From the NCBI RefSeq assembly GCF_900188035.1, contig NZ_FZNN01000001.1, forward strand, positions 248,001 to 312,000: 64,000 nucleotides of DNA, in the 5' to 3' direction. This DNA comes from Puniceibacterium sediminis (GTDB taxonomy: Bacteria > Pseudomonadota > Alphaproteobacteria > Rhodobacterales > Rhodobacteraceae). Under the pieces are notes generated by a model. It ran no database searches and was not told where the DNA came from. It worked only from the letters and a program-made list of their open reading frames with translations. This document shows, in pieces, positions 28,078 through 37,288 of the stretch. The position numbers and the translations under genes were made by a program. Position 1 is the first letter of the stretch; every line of letters begins with the position of its first letter.

Positions 28078-29955
28078 TCAGGACGCGCGCTTGATTCCCA
28101 TGACCCGGGCCCGTGCCCGTGGGTCGGAATCAAACAGCGATGCCAGCTGCTCGGTCATCGCCCCGGCCAGCTGCTCTACATCGGTGATCGTCACGGCGCG
28201 GTTGTAGTACCGTGTCACATCATGGCCGATGCCGATGGCCAGCAGTTCGACCTGACGCCGCCGCTCGACCATGGCGATCACGTCGCGCAGGTGCTTTTCC
28301 AGATAATTCGCCGGGTTCACCGACAGGGTCGAATCGTCCACCGGCGCACCATCGGAAATCACCATCAGGATCTTGCGCGCCTCGGGCCGGTTCACCATCC
28401 GCCGGTGCGCCCATTCCAGCGCCTCGCCGTCGATGTTTTCCTTCAGCAGGCCCTCTTTCATCATCAGACCCAGGTTCGACCGCGTCCGCCGCCAGGGCGC
28501 ATCGGCCCCCTTGTAGATGATGTGCCGCAGGTCGTTCAGTCGCCCGGGTTGCTGTTCGCGGCCCTCGTTTAGCCACTTTTCACGCGCCATGCCGCCCTTC
28601 CACGCCTTGGTGGTAAAGCCCAGGATCTCGACCTTGACGTTGCACCGCTCCAGCGTGCGCGCCAGCACATCCGCACAGATCGCCGCGATCGAAATCGGCC
28701 GCCCGCGCATGGACCCGGAATTGTCCAGCAGCAGCGTCACCACCGTATCGCGGAACTCGGTGTCCTTTTCGATCTTGAAGGACAGCGGCGTCGTCGGGCT
28801 GACCACCACGCGGGCCAGACGCCCGGCGTCCAGTATCCCTTCCTCAAGGTCGAACTCCCATGACCGGTTCTGCTGCGCCTGAAGACGCCGCTGCAACTTG
28901 TTGGCCAGCCGTGACACCGCGCCCTTCAGCGGTTCAAGCTGCTGATCAAGGTAGGCGCGCAGGCGCTCAAGCTCGACGGGTTCGGCCAGATCCTCGGCCT
29001 TGATCTCTTCGTCATGGGCGCTGTCATAGACGGTGTAATTCGGATCGGCATCGGAAAACGGCTGCGGGGCGGGGGGCTCCATCGGGGCCTCGCCATCGGG
29101 CATCTCGGCCTCGTCGCCCAGCTCCTGATCCGCCAGCTCGTCCATGCTGACCTGAGCTTGCGAACTGTCCTGAGTCTCATCCTGCGACGACTCAGGCGAG
29201 GATTCGGAATCCTCTTCGCCCTCTTCGTCATCGCCGGTGCTATCGGGATCCTGCTCCTCTTCGCCACCGTCTTCGGCCTGATCCTCGGCGGTGTCGTCCA
29301 TGTCGTCCGGGTCATCGCCCAGCTGGTCGCCATACCCGAGGTCCGAAATGATCTGGCGCGCGAACTTGGCGAATTCGCTCTGGTTCGCCAGCTTGTCCTG
29401 CAACGCGTCCAGCGATCCGCCAGCCTGATCCTCGATGAACCCGCGCCACAGATCCATCACGTTCTGCGCCCCCGGCGGCAGATCGCGCCCGGTCGCCAGA
29501 TGGCGGATCAGATAGCCCGCACCAACCGCCAGCGGCACATCTGACGCCTGCTTGACCTGATCATAGCCGCGCCGCGTCGCCTCGTGGGCGATCTTGGTGT
29601 CGATATTCCCGGCCGTTCCCGGCATGTCCCGCGCGCCCATTGCCTCGCAGCGGGCAGTCTCCATCGATTCGTACAGCTCGCGCGCCATGTCACCCGGCGG
29701 GGCGTAACGGCTGTGCGTGCGCGCATCGTGATAGCGGTGATACAAGGCCAGCGCATCCGCCGTGCCACGCGCCAGCAGAACCTCGTCCCGGGTCATGCGG
29801 CGTGACACTTGCGGCAGGCGCATTGAATCGCCGGACACGCCGGACGGGTCGACCGAATAGCTGACCGTCAGGTCGCGGTCGTGCGCCATGACCTTGGTCG
29901 CCTCGGCGAGGGCCTTTTTGAAGGGATCTGCGGGGTTGTCGGATTGCTGAGCCAT
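28078..29955 (-). CDS. cobT: Aerobic cobaltochelatase subunit CobT
   Basis: Subunit of the ATP-dependent cobalt chelatase (CobNST) that inserts cobalt into hydrogenobyrinic acid a,c-diamide in aerobic cobalamin synthesis. From the ATG at 29955 ([20 protein letters not shown]) it is 625 residues. The N-terminal helical part is followed by a highly acidic Asp/Glu-rich stretch (about 200-290) and a C-terminal VWA domain. Its MIDAS motif lies in [13 protein letters not shown]. CobT pairs with the AAA+ subunit CobS encoded 0.9 kb upstream in the same run. CobN, the large subunit, is not in the window. The longer open frame upstream of 29955 has an arginine/proline-rich composition and is not used. 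Confidence 0.95.
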   Translation of the reverse strand: MAQQSDNPADPFKKALAEATKVMAHDRDLTVSYSVDPSGVSGDSMRLPQVSRRMTRDEVLLARGTADALALYHRYHDARTHSRYAPPGDMARELYESMETARCEAMGARDMPGTAGNIDTKIAHEATRRGYDQVKQASDVPLAVGAGYLIRHLATGRDLPPGAQNVMDLWRGFIEDQAGGSLDALQDKLANQSEFAKFARQIISDLGYGDQLGDDPDDMDDTAEDQAEDGGEEEQDPDSTGDDEEGEEDSESSPESSQDETQDSSQAQVSMDELADQELGDEAEMPDGEAPMEPPAPQPFSDADPNYTVYDSAHDEEIKAEDLAEPVELERLRAYLDQQLEPLKGAVSRLANKLQRRLQAQQNRSWEFDLEEGILDAGRLARVVVSPTTPLSFKIEKDTEFRDTVVTLLLDNSGSMRGRPISIAAICADVLARTLERCNVKVEILGFTTKAWKGGMAREKWLNEGREQQPGRLNDLRHIIYKGADAPWRRTRSNLGLMMKEGLLKENIDGEALEWAHRRMVNRPEARKILMVISDGAPVDDSTLSVNPANYLEKHLRDVIAMVERRRQVELLAIGIGHDVTRYYNRAVTITDVEQLAGAMTEQLASLFDSDPRARARVMGIKRAS

Positions 29956-30034
29956 ACCCCGACTAATTGGACATCCAACGCTGTTTGACAAGTGCCGATC
30001 TGTCACTGATCCCTGCGGACCCCGGGGGCGGCGT

Positions 30035-30442
30035 TCAGCCCAGCAACAGTGCTTCGCAATGCGCCACGTATTGCGCGGCGGCGCGGGCGGCCTGACGGCG
30101 CAGGCGTTCATCCTGACCAAAGGTGGCGAGGTTGAGCAGACGCGACTGTGCCATCTTCGCCTCGATCCGCCAGTTCAGCAACTCGCGCCCGGTCTGCTCA
30201 GGGCCCGCCGTCGCATCAATCAGGACATCAAACCGGGTGATGGTCACATCCGTCCGCTCCGACGCCGCGCCGTCAAACATCCACTGGAATTCCATCATCG
30301 CCGACATCCGCCCGGCGCAATCGGCAAAGACATATGCCAGATCACGTTTGGCTGCTGGCAGGCCGCTGGCGGGCGCGGATAGCGCGGCGATCCAGATCAA
30401 TGCGGCACACAGGGTGCCCAGAGTGTGGTGCAACTTTGCCAT
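30035..30442 (-). CDS. Small exported protein with terminal cysteine pair (B)
   Basis: A 135-residue protein with a signal peptide (hydrophobic residues about 8-26, ending APASG) and a helical mature part with one cysteine near its start (FADC) and one near its end (VAHC). It resembles the neighbouring 106-residue protein: both share the pattern I-D/E-A-Q/K, then LL, AT, D and RQ, before the final cysteine. The two cysteines may form a disulfide in the periplasm. It lies between that gene and cobT on the same strand, 79 bp before cobT. Not a family I can name. Confidence 0.72.
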   Translation of the reverse strand: MAKLHHTLGTLCAALIWIAALSAPASGLPAAKRDLAYVFADCAGRMSAMMEFQWMFDGAASERTDVTITRFDVLIDATAGPEQTGRELLNWRIEAKMAQSRLLNLATFGQDERLRRQAARAAAQYVAHCEALLLG

Positions 30443-30540
30443 GCCGGTCAGGATGCGCCCGGAAAACTGGCAAAACGCTTAACCCGGCGCCCGCATCTTT
30501 CTAAAACTGTAAAGAAAGCAGCCGATCAGAACGGCAGGAC

Positions 30541-30861
30541 TCACCCCGCACATAGCTGCATCTGGCGTTCGAAAAGCTGTCTGCTCAGGGGATCATCATC
30601 TTCGACCGTGGCGCGCACCAGCAGGAACATGCCACCCCGCTGCGCATCTATCTGACGATCGGCATCTTTGGGCGACAGCCCGGCGCGGATCGCCATCGCG
30701 CGGTGCCTTGCCGCCTGCCGATCCGCATCACCAATATCGAGATAGGCCGAGACGCGCGCGAAATCCGCGTAGCCCAACCAAAGCGCGGCGCAGGTGACGT
30801 CAGCCTCCTGCGCTGCCGCCGGAGTCGCCCCCAGCAACAGGACCAGCGCGGCCCTTATCAC
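30541..30861 (-). CDS. Small exported protein with terminal cysteine pair (A)
   Basis: A 106-residue protein with a short signal peptide ([18 protein letters not shown], likely cleavage after AAA or AQ). The mature domain of about 88 residues begins [14 protein letters not shown] and ends QLCAG. Its start overlaps the cobS stop by 4 bp (ATGA), so it is translated with cobS. The C-terminal half resembles the next protein (30035-30442), suggesting an old duplication. Why exported proteins lie in a cobaltochelatase operon is unknown; a role in cobalt or corrinoid handling is a guess from position only. Confidence 0.75.
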   Translation of the reverse strand: MIRAALVLLLGATPAAAQEADVTCAALWLGYADFARVSAYLDIGDADRQAARHRAMAIRAGLSPKDADRQIDAQRGGMFLLVRATVEDDDPLSRQLFERQMQLCAG

Positions 30862-31847
30862 CCGATGCTGAGCGAAGCCGCGCTTTCGGGCAGCTCTTCG
30901 TCAAAGCAGCGCTGATAGAATTCTGCCACTGTCTGACGCTCAAGCTCGTCACATTTGTTGAGGAAGGAGACCCGGAAGGCATAGCCGATGTTGTGGAAAA
31001 TCTCGGCGTTCTGCGCCCAGGCGATCACCGTCCGCGGCGACATCACGGTGGACAGATCCCCGTTCATGAAGGCCGTCCGCGTCAGATCCGCAACCGTCAC
31101 CATCTGGCGCAGGGTCTTGCGGCCCTTGTCAGTGTTGTAGTGCGGGTTCTTGGACAGGACGATCGCCGTTTCGGCATCGATGCTCAGATAGTTCAGCGTC
31201 GCAACCAGCGACCAGCGGTCCATCTGACCCTGGTTGATCTGCTGCGTGCCGTGGTACAGGCCCGTCGTATCCCCCAGGCCGACCGTGTTGGCGGTGGCGA
31301 AGATGCGGAAATACTTGTGCGGTGTCAGCACCTTGTTCTGGTCCAGCAGCGTCAGCTTGCCGTCGGTCTCAAGCACCCGCTGGATCACGAACATCACATC
31401 CGCGCGCCCGGCATCATATTCGTCGAACACGATGGCGCAGGGGTTGCGCAGCGCCCAGGGCAGGATGCCCTCCTGAAACTGGGTGGTCTGCTTGCCATCG
31501 ACCAGCTTGATCGCATCCTTGCCGATCAGGTCGATACGGCTGATGTGCGAATCAAGGTTCACCCGCACCGCAGGCCAGTTCAGCCGCGCCGCCACCTGTT
31601 CGATATGCGTCGATTTACCCGTGCCGTGATAGCCCTGGATCATCACGCGACGGTTGTTGCGGAACCCCGCCAGAATCGCCAGCGTCGTATCGGCGTCGAA
31701 TTTGTAGGTGCTGTCGATGTCGGGCACACGATCTGTCCGGTCGGGAAACCCGTGAACGATCATGTCGGTGTCAATTCCGAAAACCTCGCGAACGTCGATC
31801 TCTTCGGTCGGCTTTGCATTGATGTCGATTGTCGTACCGTCAGCCAT
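30858..31847 (-). CDS. cobS: Aerobic cobaltochelatase AAA+ subunit CobS
   Basis: ATPase subunit of the CobNST cobalt chelatase, forming a ring with CobT. From the ATG at 31847 ([20 protein letters not shown]) it is 329 residues, the usual length. Walker A is GYHGTGKST (72-80), Walker B lies in [14 protein letters not shown], and [20 protein letters not shown] is typical of CobS and related MoxR-type AAA+ proteins. It is the first gene of a - strand run with the two small exported proteins and cobT. The 223 bp upstream to the divergent msrB should carry both promoters. I saw no cobalamin riboswitch there. Confidence 0.96.
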   Translation of the reverse strand: MADGTTIDINAKPTEEIDVREVFGIDTDMIVHGFPDRTDRVPDIDSTYKFDADTTLAILAGFRNNRRVMIQGYHGTGKSTHIEQVAARLNWPAVRVNLDSHISRIDLIGKDAIKLVDGKQTTQFQEGILPWALRNPCAIVFDEYDAGRADVMFVIQRVLETDGKLTLLDQNKVLTPHKYFRIFATANTVGLGDTTGLYHGTQQINQGQMDRWSLVATLNYLSIDAETAIVLSKNPHYNTDKGRKTLRQMVTVADLTRTAFMNGDLSTVMSPRTVIAWAQNAEIFHNIGYAFRVSFLNKCDELERQTVAEFYQRCFDEELPESAASLSIG

Positions 31848-32070
31848 GATGAAACCGTCCTTTAGCGTCGCGCAATTGTGTCGTGCCCGTGGTGCAACAT
31901 AACGCGCGAAGGGGCAAGGGGAAGCGCACAAGTTCTGCGTCCGGCGCGGCATGGCTGTCTCTCAATCATGCCCCTGACCACACATTATGGTCGCGTAAAT
32001 GTGCGGCACCCGCTCTTGCTCTGACAGGGGCGGGGCCTGCACAGTCATCCCATCGAAAAGGGAGGATACC

Positions 32071-32535
32071 ATGAACCGACGCCTGTTCCTGACCACCACC
32101 GCCGCCGCCCTCGGGCTGCAAAACGCGCCTGCGATGGCCGCACAGGATTTCGAAATCACCCGCAGCACTGCCGAATGGAAGGCAATGCTGTCGGATCTCG
32201 AATACAAGGTGATGCGCAAGGAAGGCACCGAACGCGCCTTCACCTCGGCACTGAATGACGAAAAGCGCCCCGGGACATTTCACTGCCGCGGCTGTGATCT
32301 GCCGCTTTACGACTCAAATACGAAATTCGACAGCGGCACCGGCTGGCCCAGCTTTTATGCGGCCATCGACGGCGCCGTCGAAAATAAGGCGGATCGTTCT
32401 CTGTTTGGTGTGCGAACCGAAGAACACTGTCGCAGATGCGGATCGCACCTTGGCCACGTCTTTGACGACGGCCCGCCCCCGACAGGCAAACGTCACTGCA
32501 TCAACGGTGTGAGCCTGGTGTTCAAACCCGCCTGA
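32071..32535 (+). CDS. msrB: Peptide-methionine (R)-S-oxide reductase MsrB, exported
   Basis: Reduces methionine-R-sulfoxide in proteins. From the ATG at 32071, with GGAGG 5 bp upstream, it is 154 residues. The N-terminus is a Tat-like signal (MNRRLFLTTTAAALGL, then AMAAQ), so the enzyme probably works in the periplasm. The MsrB domain has zinc cysteines C72/C75 (HCRGC) and C120/C123 (HCRRC), and the catalytic cysteine C143 in RHCINGVSLVF. It diverges from cobS. An extended frame upstream of 32071 is not needed because of the good ribosome-binding site. Confidence 0.94.
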   Translation: MNRRLFLTTTAAALGLQNAPAMAAQDFEITRSTAEWKAMLSDLEYKVMRKEGTERAFTSALNDEKRPGTFHCRGCDLPLYDSNTKFDSGTGWPSFYAAIDGAVENKADRSLFGVRTEEHCRRCGSHLGHVFDDGPPPTGKRHCINGVSLVFKPA

Positions 32536-32646
32536 TCCCCCGGCGGCGTCTCAAACAGTATCCAGCTGCCGGGCGGTTTGGGGCGGCCGCAGGCTGCGAC
32601 CCAACAGCCCAGGCAGCGCCCGGTCTTCACCACCCGGCCATCCAGA

Positions 32647-33270
32647 TCACTTGAAGTTCCGGCTGTCCTTGATCTGATCCCAGGCCCAGACGACCTCTTG
32701 CAGCTGCTCTTCCTGCGACCGGTCGCCGCCGTTGATATCCGGGTGCAGCACCTTGATCAGCCCCTTGTAGGCCTTGCGCACCTCGGCCTTGGTCCAGTGA
32801 TCCTTGCACTCAAGGATCTCGATCGCGCGGCGTTCGGTCGGGGGCAGGCGGCGGGTACCGGTGATCGATTTGCCCGGATTGCGCGTCGCATTGTCGCCCA
32901 GCACCTGATGCGGGTCCTCGATGCCCAGCCGCGACCAGGCCAGCTGCTCGGTGTCGCGGAAATCCTTGGTCTTGCGCTCCCAGACCTTGTCCGATGTGGC
33001 CTGGGCGTTCATCTCGGCCTCGGTCTTGCCGTGGAAGAAGTTCCACTTGAGGTTGTACTCGCGGACATGGTCCTTGCAGAACCAGAAAAAGTCGTCCAGC
33101 ACATCCGGGGCCTTGGGCGCACGGAACTTGCCCGGCTCCTCACAGCCCTCGTGCTCGCACAGCCTCACAGAGGTCGTGCTCTCACCGGACATGCCGCGGC
33201 GCCCGCGTGGATTTTTCTTTTTCGAAGACGACACTGACATGTCGAAACCGAATGGATCTGATTTGCTCAT
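32647..33270 (-). CDS. J-domain protein with N-terminal zinc-like motif
   Basis: A 207-residue protein with a C-terminal J domain: helix II, the HPD tripeptide in LIKVLHPDINGGD, and helix III (EEQLQEVVWAWDQIK). The N-terminal half has a cysteine/histidine cluster (LCEHEGCEEPGKF, then FWFCKDH) that could bind zinc. The protein probably recruits DnaK to a specific client. Its position beside bolA and cobS/cobT is a neighbourhood I recall from Rhodobacterales and Rhizobiales. It diverges from bolA over 74 bp and converges on msrB. Confidence 0.9.
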   Translation of the reverse strand: MSKSDPFGFDMSVSSSKKKNPRGRRGMSGESTTSVRLCEHEGCEEPGKFRAPKAPDVLDDFFWFCKDHVREYNLKWNFFHGKTEAEMNAQATSDKVWERKTKDFRDTEQLAWSRLGIEDPHQVLGDNATRNPGKSITGTRRLPPTERRAIEILECKDHWTKAEVRKAYKGLIKVLHPDINGGDRSQEEQLQEVVWAWDQIKDSRNFK

Positions 33271-33344
33271 GGGAACACCTTTTCGACTCGGACGCCAAAC
33301 TCTAGACTATCCACCGACAGATGACAGAGGTTGAACGCTAAAAA

Positions 33345-33602
33345 ATGACCAGAACTCAGGAAATCGAGACGCGTCTGCGCAAAGCATTCGATCCAAGTGA
33401 ACTGATTGTGCGCGATGACAGCGAAAGCCACCGGGGCCATTCTGGGTTTCAGGAGGGCGGCGAAAGCCATTTTCATGTGGTGATCCGCAGCCCTGCTTTT
33501 CAAGGTCAGTCGCGTATCAGTAACCACCGCGCCGTCCACAGCGCCCTCGGCGCCGACCTCATGGGCCGCATCCACGCCCTGTCTCTGGATCTCGGGGCCT
33601 GA
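33345..33602 (+). CDS. BolA family protein
   Basis: An 85-residue BolA-like protein, a class II KH-type fold that works with monothiol glutaredoxins in iron-sulfur cluster trafficking or as a transcription regulator. Family features are the N-terminal helix ETRLRKAFDPSEL, the SESHRGH segment, the FHVVIRSPAFQG strand with its conserved histidine, and the RAVHSAL helix. It has no CGFS-type cysteine motif. A weak AGAGG lies about 15 bp before the ATG. No glutaredoxin gene is in the window. Confidence 0.92.
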   Translation: MTRTQEIETRLRKAFDPSELIVRDDSESHRGHSGFQEGGESHFHVVIRSPAFQGQSRISNHRAVHSALGADLMGRIHALSLDLGA

Positions 33603-33863
33603 TTCCATCTACCTAAGGTTGTGGTTTTTTATTTAACGCACGTAATGTGTGCGTGGCGGTGGCAATTCCGGCCATTCACCGGGCGGATTCGGTATTTCAC
33701 GTACCATTCGCAGTGCGCCAATTGAAATCAAAATGACTAACACGCTTAAGTGGAGTTGGGCAGGCGGTATTGCTTGCGGGAGGAGAGCCCGGGTCGAGTC
33801 TGCATGTGTCCTTCGGGCCATGAGCAGGCGCGTTCCGCCTTGAACTCGAAAGGTACACCTAAA

Positions 33864-34067
33864 ATGAAGCTCCTGTTCCCGGCCACTCTGGCCGCCCTCA
33901 CACTTGTGCTCGCACCGCCGGTTATGGCCGATGAGGTCCTGCCGGATCTTGGTGGACTCAGCAGCGGCTCGCCAAATCCGGGACTGTCATTTCTATCGAC
34001 CCTGGCATCAAGCACCAGTTCGACAACAAGCACGACATCAACAAGTGCGACCTCAACCACACGGTGA
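33864..34067 (+). CDS. Small exported Ser/Thr-rich protein
   Basis: A 67-residue frame from an ATG at 33864: signal peptide MKLLFPATLAALTLVLAPP with likely cleavage after VMA, a short linker (DEVLPDLGGLSSG), and a tail made almost only of serine and threonine, ending in TTR. No domain is recognised. Upstream, 33603-33863 holds a small inverted repeat (ACGCAC/GTGCGT near 33636) and no convincing gene. The signal peptide and the AAAGG site make the frame plausible, but it could be a decayed or truncated gene. Confidence 0.45.
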   Translation: MKLLFPATLAALTLVLAPPVMADEVLPDLGGLSSGSPNPGLSFLSTLASSTSSTTSTTSTSATSTTR

Positions 34068-34092
34068 TTAACGGCTGTTCATGTCTCTACGT

Positions 34093-34108
34093 CCGCCCTG
34101 CGGGGCGG
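34093..34108 (+). terminator. GC hairpin after the Ser/Thr-rich ORF
   Basis: CCGCCC (34093-34098) and GGGCGG (34103-34108) pair over a 4-nt loop, 25 bp after the stop of the small exported protein. No T tract, so a terminator role is tentative. Confidence 0.35.
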
Positions 34109-34190
34109 GCGCGCAAGGAACGGATGACGCAGCAAATTCCGCAAGGGCCGACCTGCTCACGCTGATCGCCGCCTCTGATCATGGCACGGC

Positions 34191-34256
34191 GCCATACGCC
34201 AGCCATACGGTTGCCATACGCAAACCATACGCCTTCCATACGCCTTCCATACGCCG
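34191..34256 (-). repeat. Six-copy 11-bp phased CGTATGG array
   Basis: Six consecutive 11-bp units, each containing CCATACG on the + strand (CGTATGG on the - strand), at 34191, 34202, 34213, 34224, 34235 and 34246. The heptamer is invariant, while the other four positions vary. It lies 14 bp beyond the gatB stop, so on the gatB transcript it would be read as CGTATGG repeats. A second array with the same heptamer and spacing is at 48164-48214. Spacing close to one helical turn would put all units on one face of the DNA. Confidence 0.85.
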
Positions 34257-34269
34257 ATTTTGCCGGTTT

Positions 34270-35784
34270 TTACAGGCCCAGCTTCGCCGCTACGATGGCG
34301 TTCACCGCCGCCGGGTTGGCCTTGCCGCCGGTGGATTTCATCACCTGACCAACAAACCAGCCCGCCAGTTTCGGATTCTGTTTCGCCTTTTCGACCTGCG
34401 CCGGATTGGCCGCGATGACCTCATCCACTGCGGTTTCGATCGCGCCGGTGTCAGTTACTTGAAGAAGGCCTTTTTCTTTAACGATATCCGCGGGATCGCC
34501 GCCGTCGTTAAACACGATTTCGAACACATCCTTGGCGATTTTGCCGTTGATATCGCCCGATTTGATCAGCGTGATCAGCCCGGCCAGCTGTTTTGGCGTC
34601 ACCGGGGACTCGGAAATGTCCCGATCGTCCTTTTTCAGGCGCCCGAAAAGCTCATTTATGACCCAGTTCGCCGACAGTTTTCCGTCTGAACAAAGGCCGA
34701 CAACCTCTTCGAAGTAAACGGCATTTGCCGTGTCGGCGGTCAGGACAGAAGCATCATATTCCGACAGGCCGAAATCCTTGACGAACCGGGCCTTCTTGGC
34801 GTCAGGCAGTTCCGGAAGCGAGGCCGCGATCGCATCGACCCACTCCTGCTCGATTTCCAGCGGCAGCAGATCAGGATCGGGGAAGTACCTGTAATCATGG
34901 GCTTCTTCCTTCGAACGCATCGACCGCGTCTCGCCCTTGTCTGGATCGTATAGCCGGGTCTCCTGATCGATTTTACCACCGGACTCAAGGATCGCGATCT
35001 GGCGTTTTGCCTCGTAATCAATGGCTTGCTGGATGAACCTCATGGAGTTCATGTTCTTGATTTCGCAGCGCGTGCCAAGATCGCCAAAATCCTGGGACGC
35101 CTGATATTTTTCATATTGCCCGGGACGGCAAACCGAAACGTTCACATCCGCCCGCAAACTGCCGCTCTGCATGTTGCCATCACAGGTGCCAAGGTACCTA
35201 AGTATCTGACGCAGCTTGACAACATAGGCCGCGGCCTCTTCGGGTCCACGGATGTCGGGGCGGCTGACAATCTCCATCAGCGCCACACCGGTCCGGTTGA
35301 GGTCGACGAAGGACATGTTCGGGTCCATGTCGTGGATCGATTTCCCGGCGTCCTGCTCGATATGGATCCGTTCGATCCGCACCAGTCGTGCAATGCCCGG
35401 CTCCATGTCCACCAGCACTTCGCCCTCGCCCACGATGGGGTGGTAAAGCTGGCTGATCTGATAGCCCTGCGGCAGGTCAGGGTAGAAGTAGTTCTTGCGG
35501 TCGAATGCACTGAAAAGGTTGATCTTTGCCTTCAGGCCCAGCCCCGTGCGCACCGCTTGTTCGACGCAGAATTCGTTGATCACCGGCAGCATGCCTGGCA
35601 TGGCCGCATCCACAAAGGAGACGTTGGAGTTCGGCTCCGCGCCGAATTTGGTCGACGCACCCGAGAACAGCTTGGCCTGCGTCGCGATCTGGGCATGGAC
35701 CTCCATCCCGATCACCAGTTCCCAGTCGTGCTTGGCCCCGGCGATAACCTTGGGCTTGGGGGAGTCGTAGCTCAGATCCAGCAT
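34270..35784 (-). CDS. gatB: Asp-tRNA(Asn)/Glu-tRNA(Gln) amidotransferase subunit B
   Basis: Subunit of GatCAB, which amidates mischarged Glu-tRNA(Gln) (and Asp-tRNA(Asn)). From the ATG at 35784 ([20 protein letters not shown]) it is 504 residues. Hallmarks are [30 protein letters not shown], the [17 protein letters not shown] motif and the C-terminal YqeY-like domain ([17 protein letters not shown]). GAGGA 9 bp upstream supports this start over upstream frames. gatA and gatC are not adjacent here. Just past the stop lies the phased CGTATGG array. Confidence 0.96.
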   Translation of the reverse strand: MLDLSYDSPKPKVIAGAKHDWELVIGMEVHAQIATQAKLFSGASTKFGAEPNSNVSFVDAAMPGMLPVINEFCVEQAVRTGLGLKAKINLFSAFDRKNYFYPDLPQGYQISQLYHPIVGEGEVLVDMEPGIARLVRIERIHIEQDAGKSIHDMDPNMSFVDLNRTGVALMEIVSRPDIRGPEEAAAYVVKLRQILRYLGTCDGNMQSGSLRADVNVSVCRPGQYEKYQASQDFGDLGTRCEIKNMNSMRFIQQAIDYEAKRQIAILESGGKIDQETRLYDPDKGETRSMRSKEEAHDYRYFPDPDLLPLEIEQEWVDAIAASLPELPDAKKARFVKDFGLSEYDASVLTADTANAVYFEEVVGLCSDGKLSANWVINELFGRLKKDDRDISESPVTPKQLAGLITLIKSGDINGKIAKDVFEIVFNDGGDPADIVKEKGLLQVTDTGAIETAVDEVIAANPAQVEKAKQNPKLAGWFVGQVMKSTGGKANPAAVNAIVAAKLGL

Positions 35785-35856
35785 GCCTTGCGTCCTCATT
35801 CGTATGAACGCTCCGGTCTTAGGGCAGGTGCCGCTCCGGGGCAAGGGGGCGGGCGG

Positions 35857-37107
35857 TCAGTTGACGATGCGCAAACAGTCCTGTTCAAAGTTGTCCTTGT
35901 GATCATGCTCGATTTCAGATGCAAAATGCCCGGCGAGCGAGGACATGGCGCGCGCACGACCCCTGGCTGCGATCTCTCCATTACCCGTCTGCGGGTTCGT
36001 TTTTGCCTTTGGCAGCGCCGCCGCCCAAACGACCGGATGCAGCTCGCGCAGGTGGTCATGCACGATCCAGTCGAAACAGCCCGAAATTCGGTCGCGGAGA
36101 TCGACCGGTGCGGCCGATTGCGCAAGCGTGAAACCCGTAAAGGCAGCGAGAAGGTTGATGGTATGCTGATCCGAACACCGCGCGACGATGTCGTGCAGGC
36201 CTTCTACGAAGTATTCGGCATCCAGCAGGCCGAATGCCTCTGGATCGACCGCCAGCGCGTCAAAATACACCCATACATAGGCACCGGCACCCCAGATATC
36301 GCGGGTGCGCGCCGCAGTGCGCCGCGCTTCCAGCTCAAGATGCTCGTAACTGCCAAACCAGTGCGGCAGCAGGTAATTGCCCAGATTGCGCATGTGGTTC
36401 GGGTTGTGTGGGTCGAAATCAATAATATCCTCGTAGTCGTCGGCCACCCGCGGGGCAGGGCGCGGATGCCCGACGAGCAGAGCGCAGCGCGCGGCGGCAA
36501 GAGACGGCGCGTCAAGCTCAAAAGGGTCGAAGCTATTGATAATCCGTGCAGCGGTCCGGAAGTGTGCATGGAAAGCGGCCAAACGGTGCGTCAGAATTTC
36601 TTCTGGCCCGCTTTCACCACGCCATTCACAACCGATTTCTATATGCGCTTGAGCGACGACAAGACCGATGCCGTAGTCGTGGGGATAGTCAGCCTGCATA
36701 TCGTCAAGCGTGGCCAAGGCCGCTTTGGTGCCCTGTACATCATCGCGCCGCGCGGCGTCGCGTGCGACTTCCATGGCATCGCCCCGTGCGCCTTGCGCCA
36801 GAAGGTCAACCACTGAGGTGGCACCGGGCGTGGCAAGACGCTGACGGTCGCTTGCGGCGATCAGGCGGGCCAATTCATCCCACCGGCCCTGCCGCGCGAG
36901 GAGTTGGCCGTGCGTGCGATATTGGGCTTGTGCGCATGTCTCCGGCGTCTCGACACGGGTTGTAATGTCGAGGTTAGGCACTAGCGGTGAGGTGTTCGCG
37001 GCGACGGGCGTACGCTGTCCCGGTCGAAACACCGACTTGAGGGCGTTCAATCTTGGGCCAAGTTGCAGGCCCAGCGAGCGGGAGTAAAGGCGATGTGACA
37101 GGTTCAT
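35857..37107 (-). CDS. Unknown 416-residue protein, probably helical-repeat
   Basis: A large cytoplasmic protein without signal peptide, in a frame with the codon bias of the neighbours. I prefer the ATG at 37107 (MNLSHRLYSRSLGLQ); the frame stays open further upstream. The sequence is rich in alanine, aspartate and histidine with helix-like segments (GQLLARQGRWDELARLIAASD) that recall TPR/SEL1-type repeats. Aromatic-rich parts follow (NYLLPHWFGSYEHLE, GAYVWVYFDAL). I do not recognise a named family. It lies 72 bp upstream of gatB on the same strand and diverges from the transglycosylase-like gene. Confidence 0.72.
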   Translation of the reverse strand: MNLSHRLYSRSLGLQLGPRLNALKSVFRPGQRTPVAANTSPLVPNLDITTRVETPETCAQAQYRTHGQLLARQGRWDELARLIAASDRQRLATPGATSVVDLLAQGARGDAMEVARDAARRDDVQGTKAALATLDDMQADYPHDYGIGLVVAQAHIEIGCEWRGESGPEEILTHRLAAFHAHFRTAARIINSFDPFELDAPSLAAARCALLVGHPRPAPRVADDYEDIIDFDPHNPNHMRNLGNYLLPHWFGSYEHLELEARRTAARTRDIWGAGAYVWVYFDALAVDPEAFGLLDAEYFVEGLHDIVARCSDQHTINLLAAFTGFTLAQSAAPVDLRDRISGCFDWIVHDHLRELHPVVWAAALPKAKTNPQTGNGEIAARGRARAMSSLAGHFASEIEHDHKDNFEQDCLRIVN

Positions 37108-37288
37108 CCAGTTATTCTGCCTATACAATCTGGCCCAAAAAGGGCAGCCGCGCGTCACTTGAGTGATATTCTTTCCAAAATTCTTGCAAAGATTTTATAT
37201 AATTTGAAGTCTCTCTTGTTGGGCGGGGCAGCGGCGTCCGGGGGCTCCGACTTGTGCGGCAGCGTGGATGTGAGGCAATGTGGCCGCC

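Noticed and set aside
29956-30120. N-terminal extension of cobT
   Set aside because: Arg/Pro/Cys-rich and overlapping the upstream exported-protein gene; the ATG at 29955 matches the CobT family start.
31848-32070. Possible cobalamin riboswitch between cobS and msrB
   Set aside because: I looked for the B12-box and the usual paired elements and saw none. A covariance search would be decisive.
34191-34256. Phased array considered as a CRISPR
   Set aside because: Units are 11 bp with 4-bp variable parts, with no spacers of 26-40 bp and no cas genes nearby.
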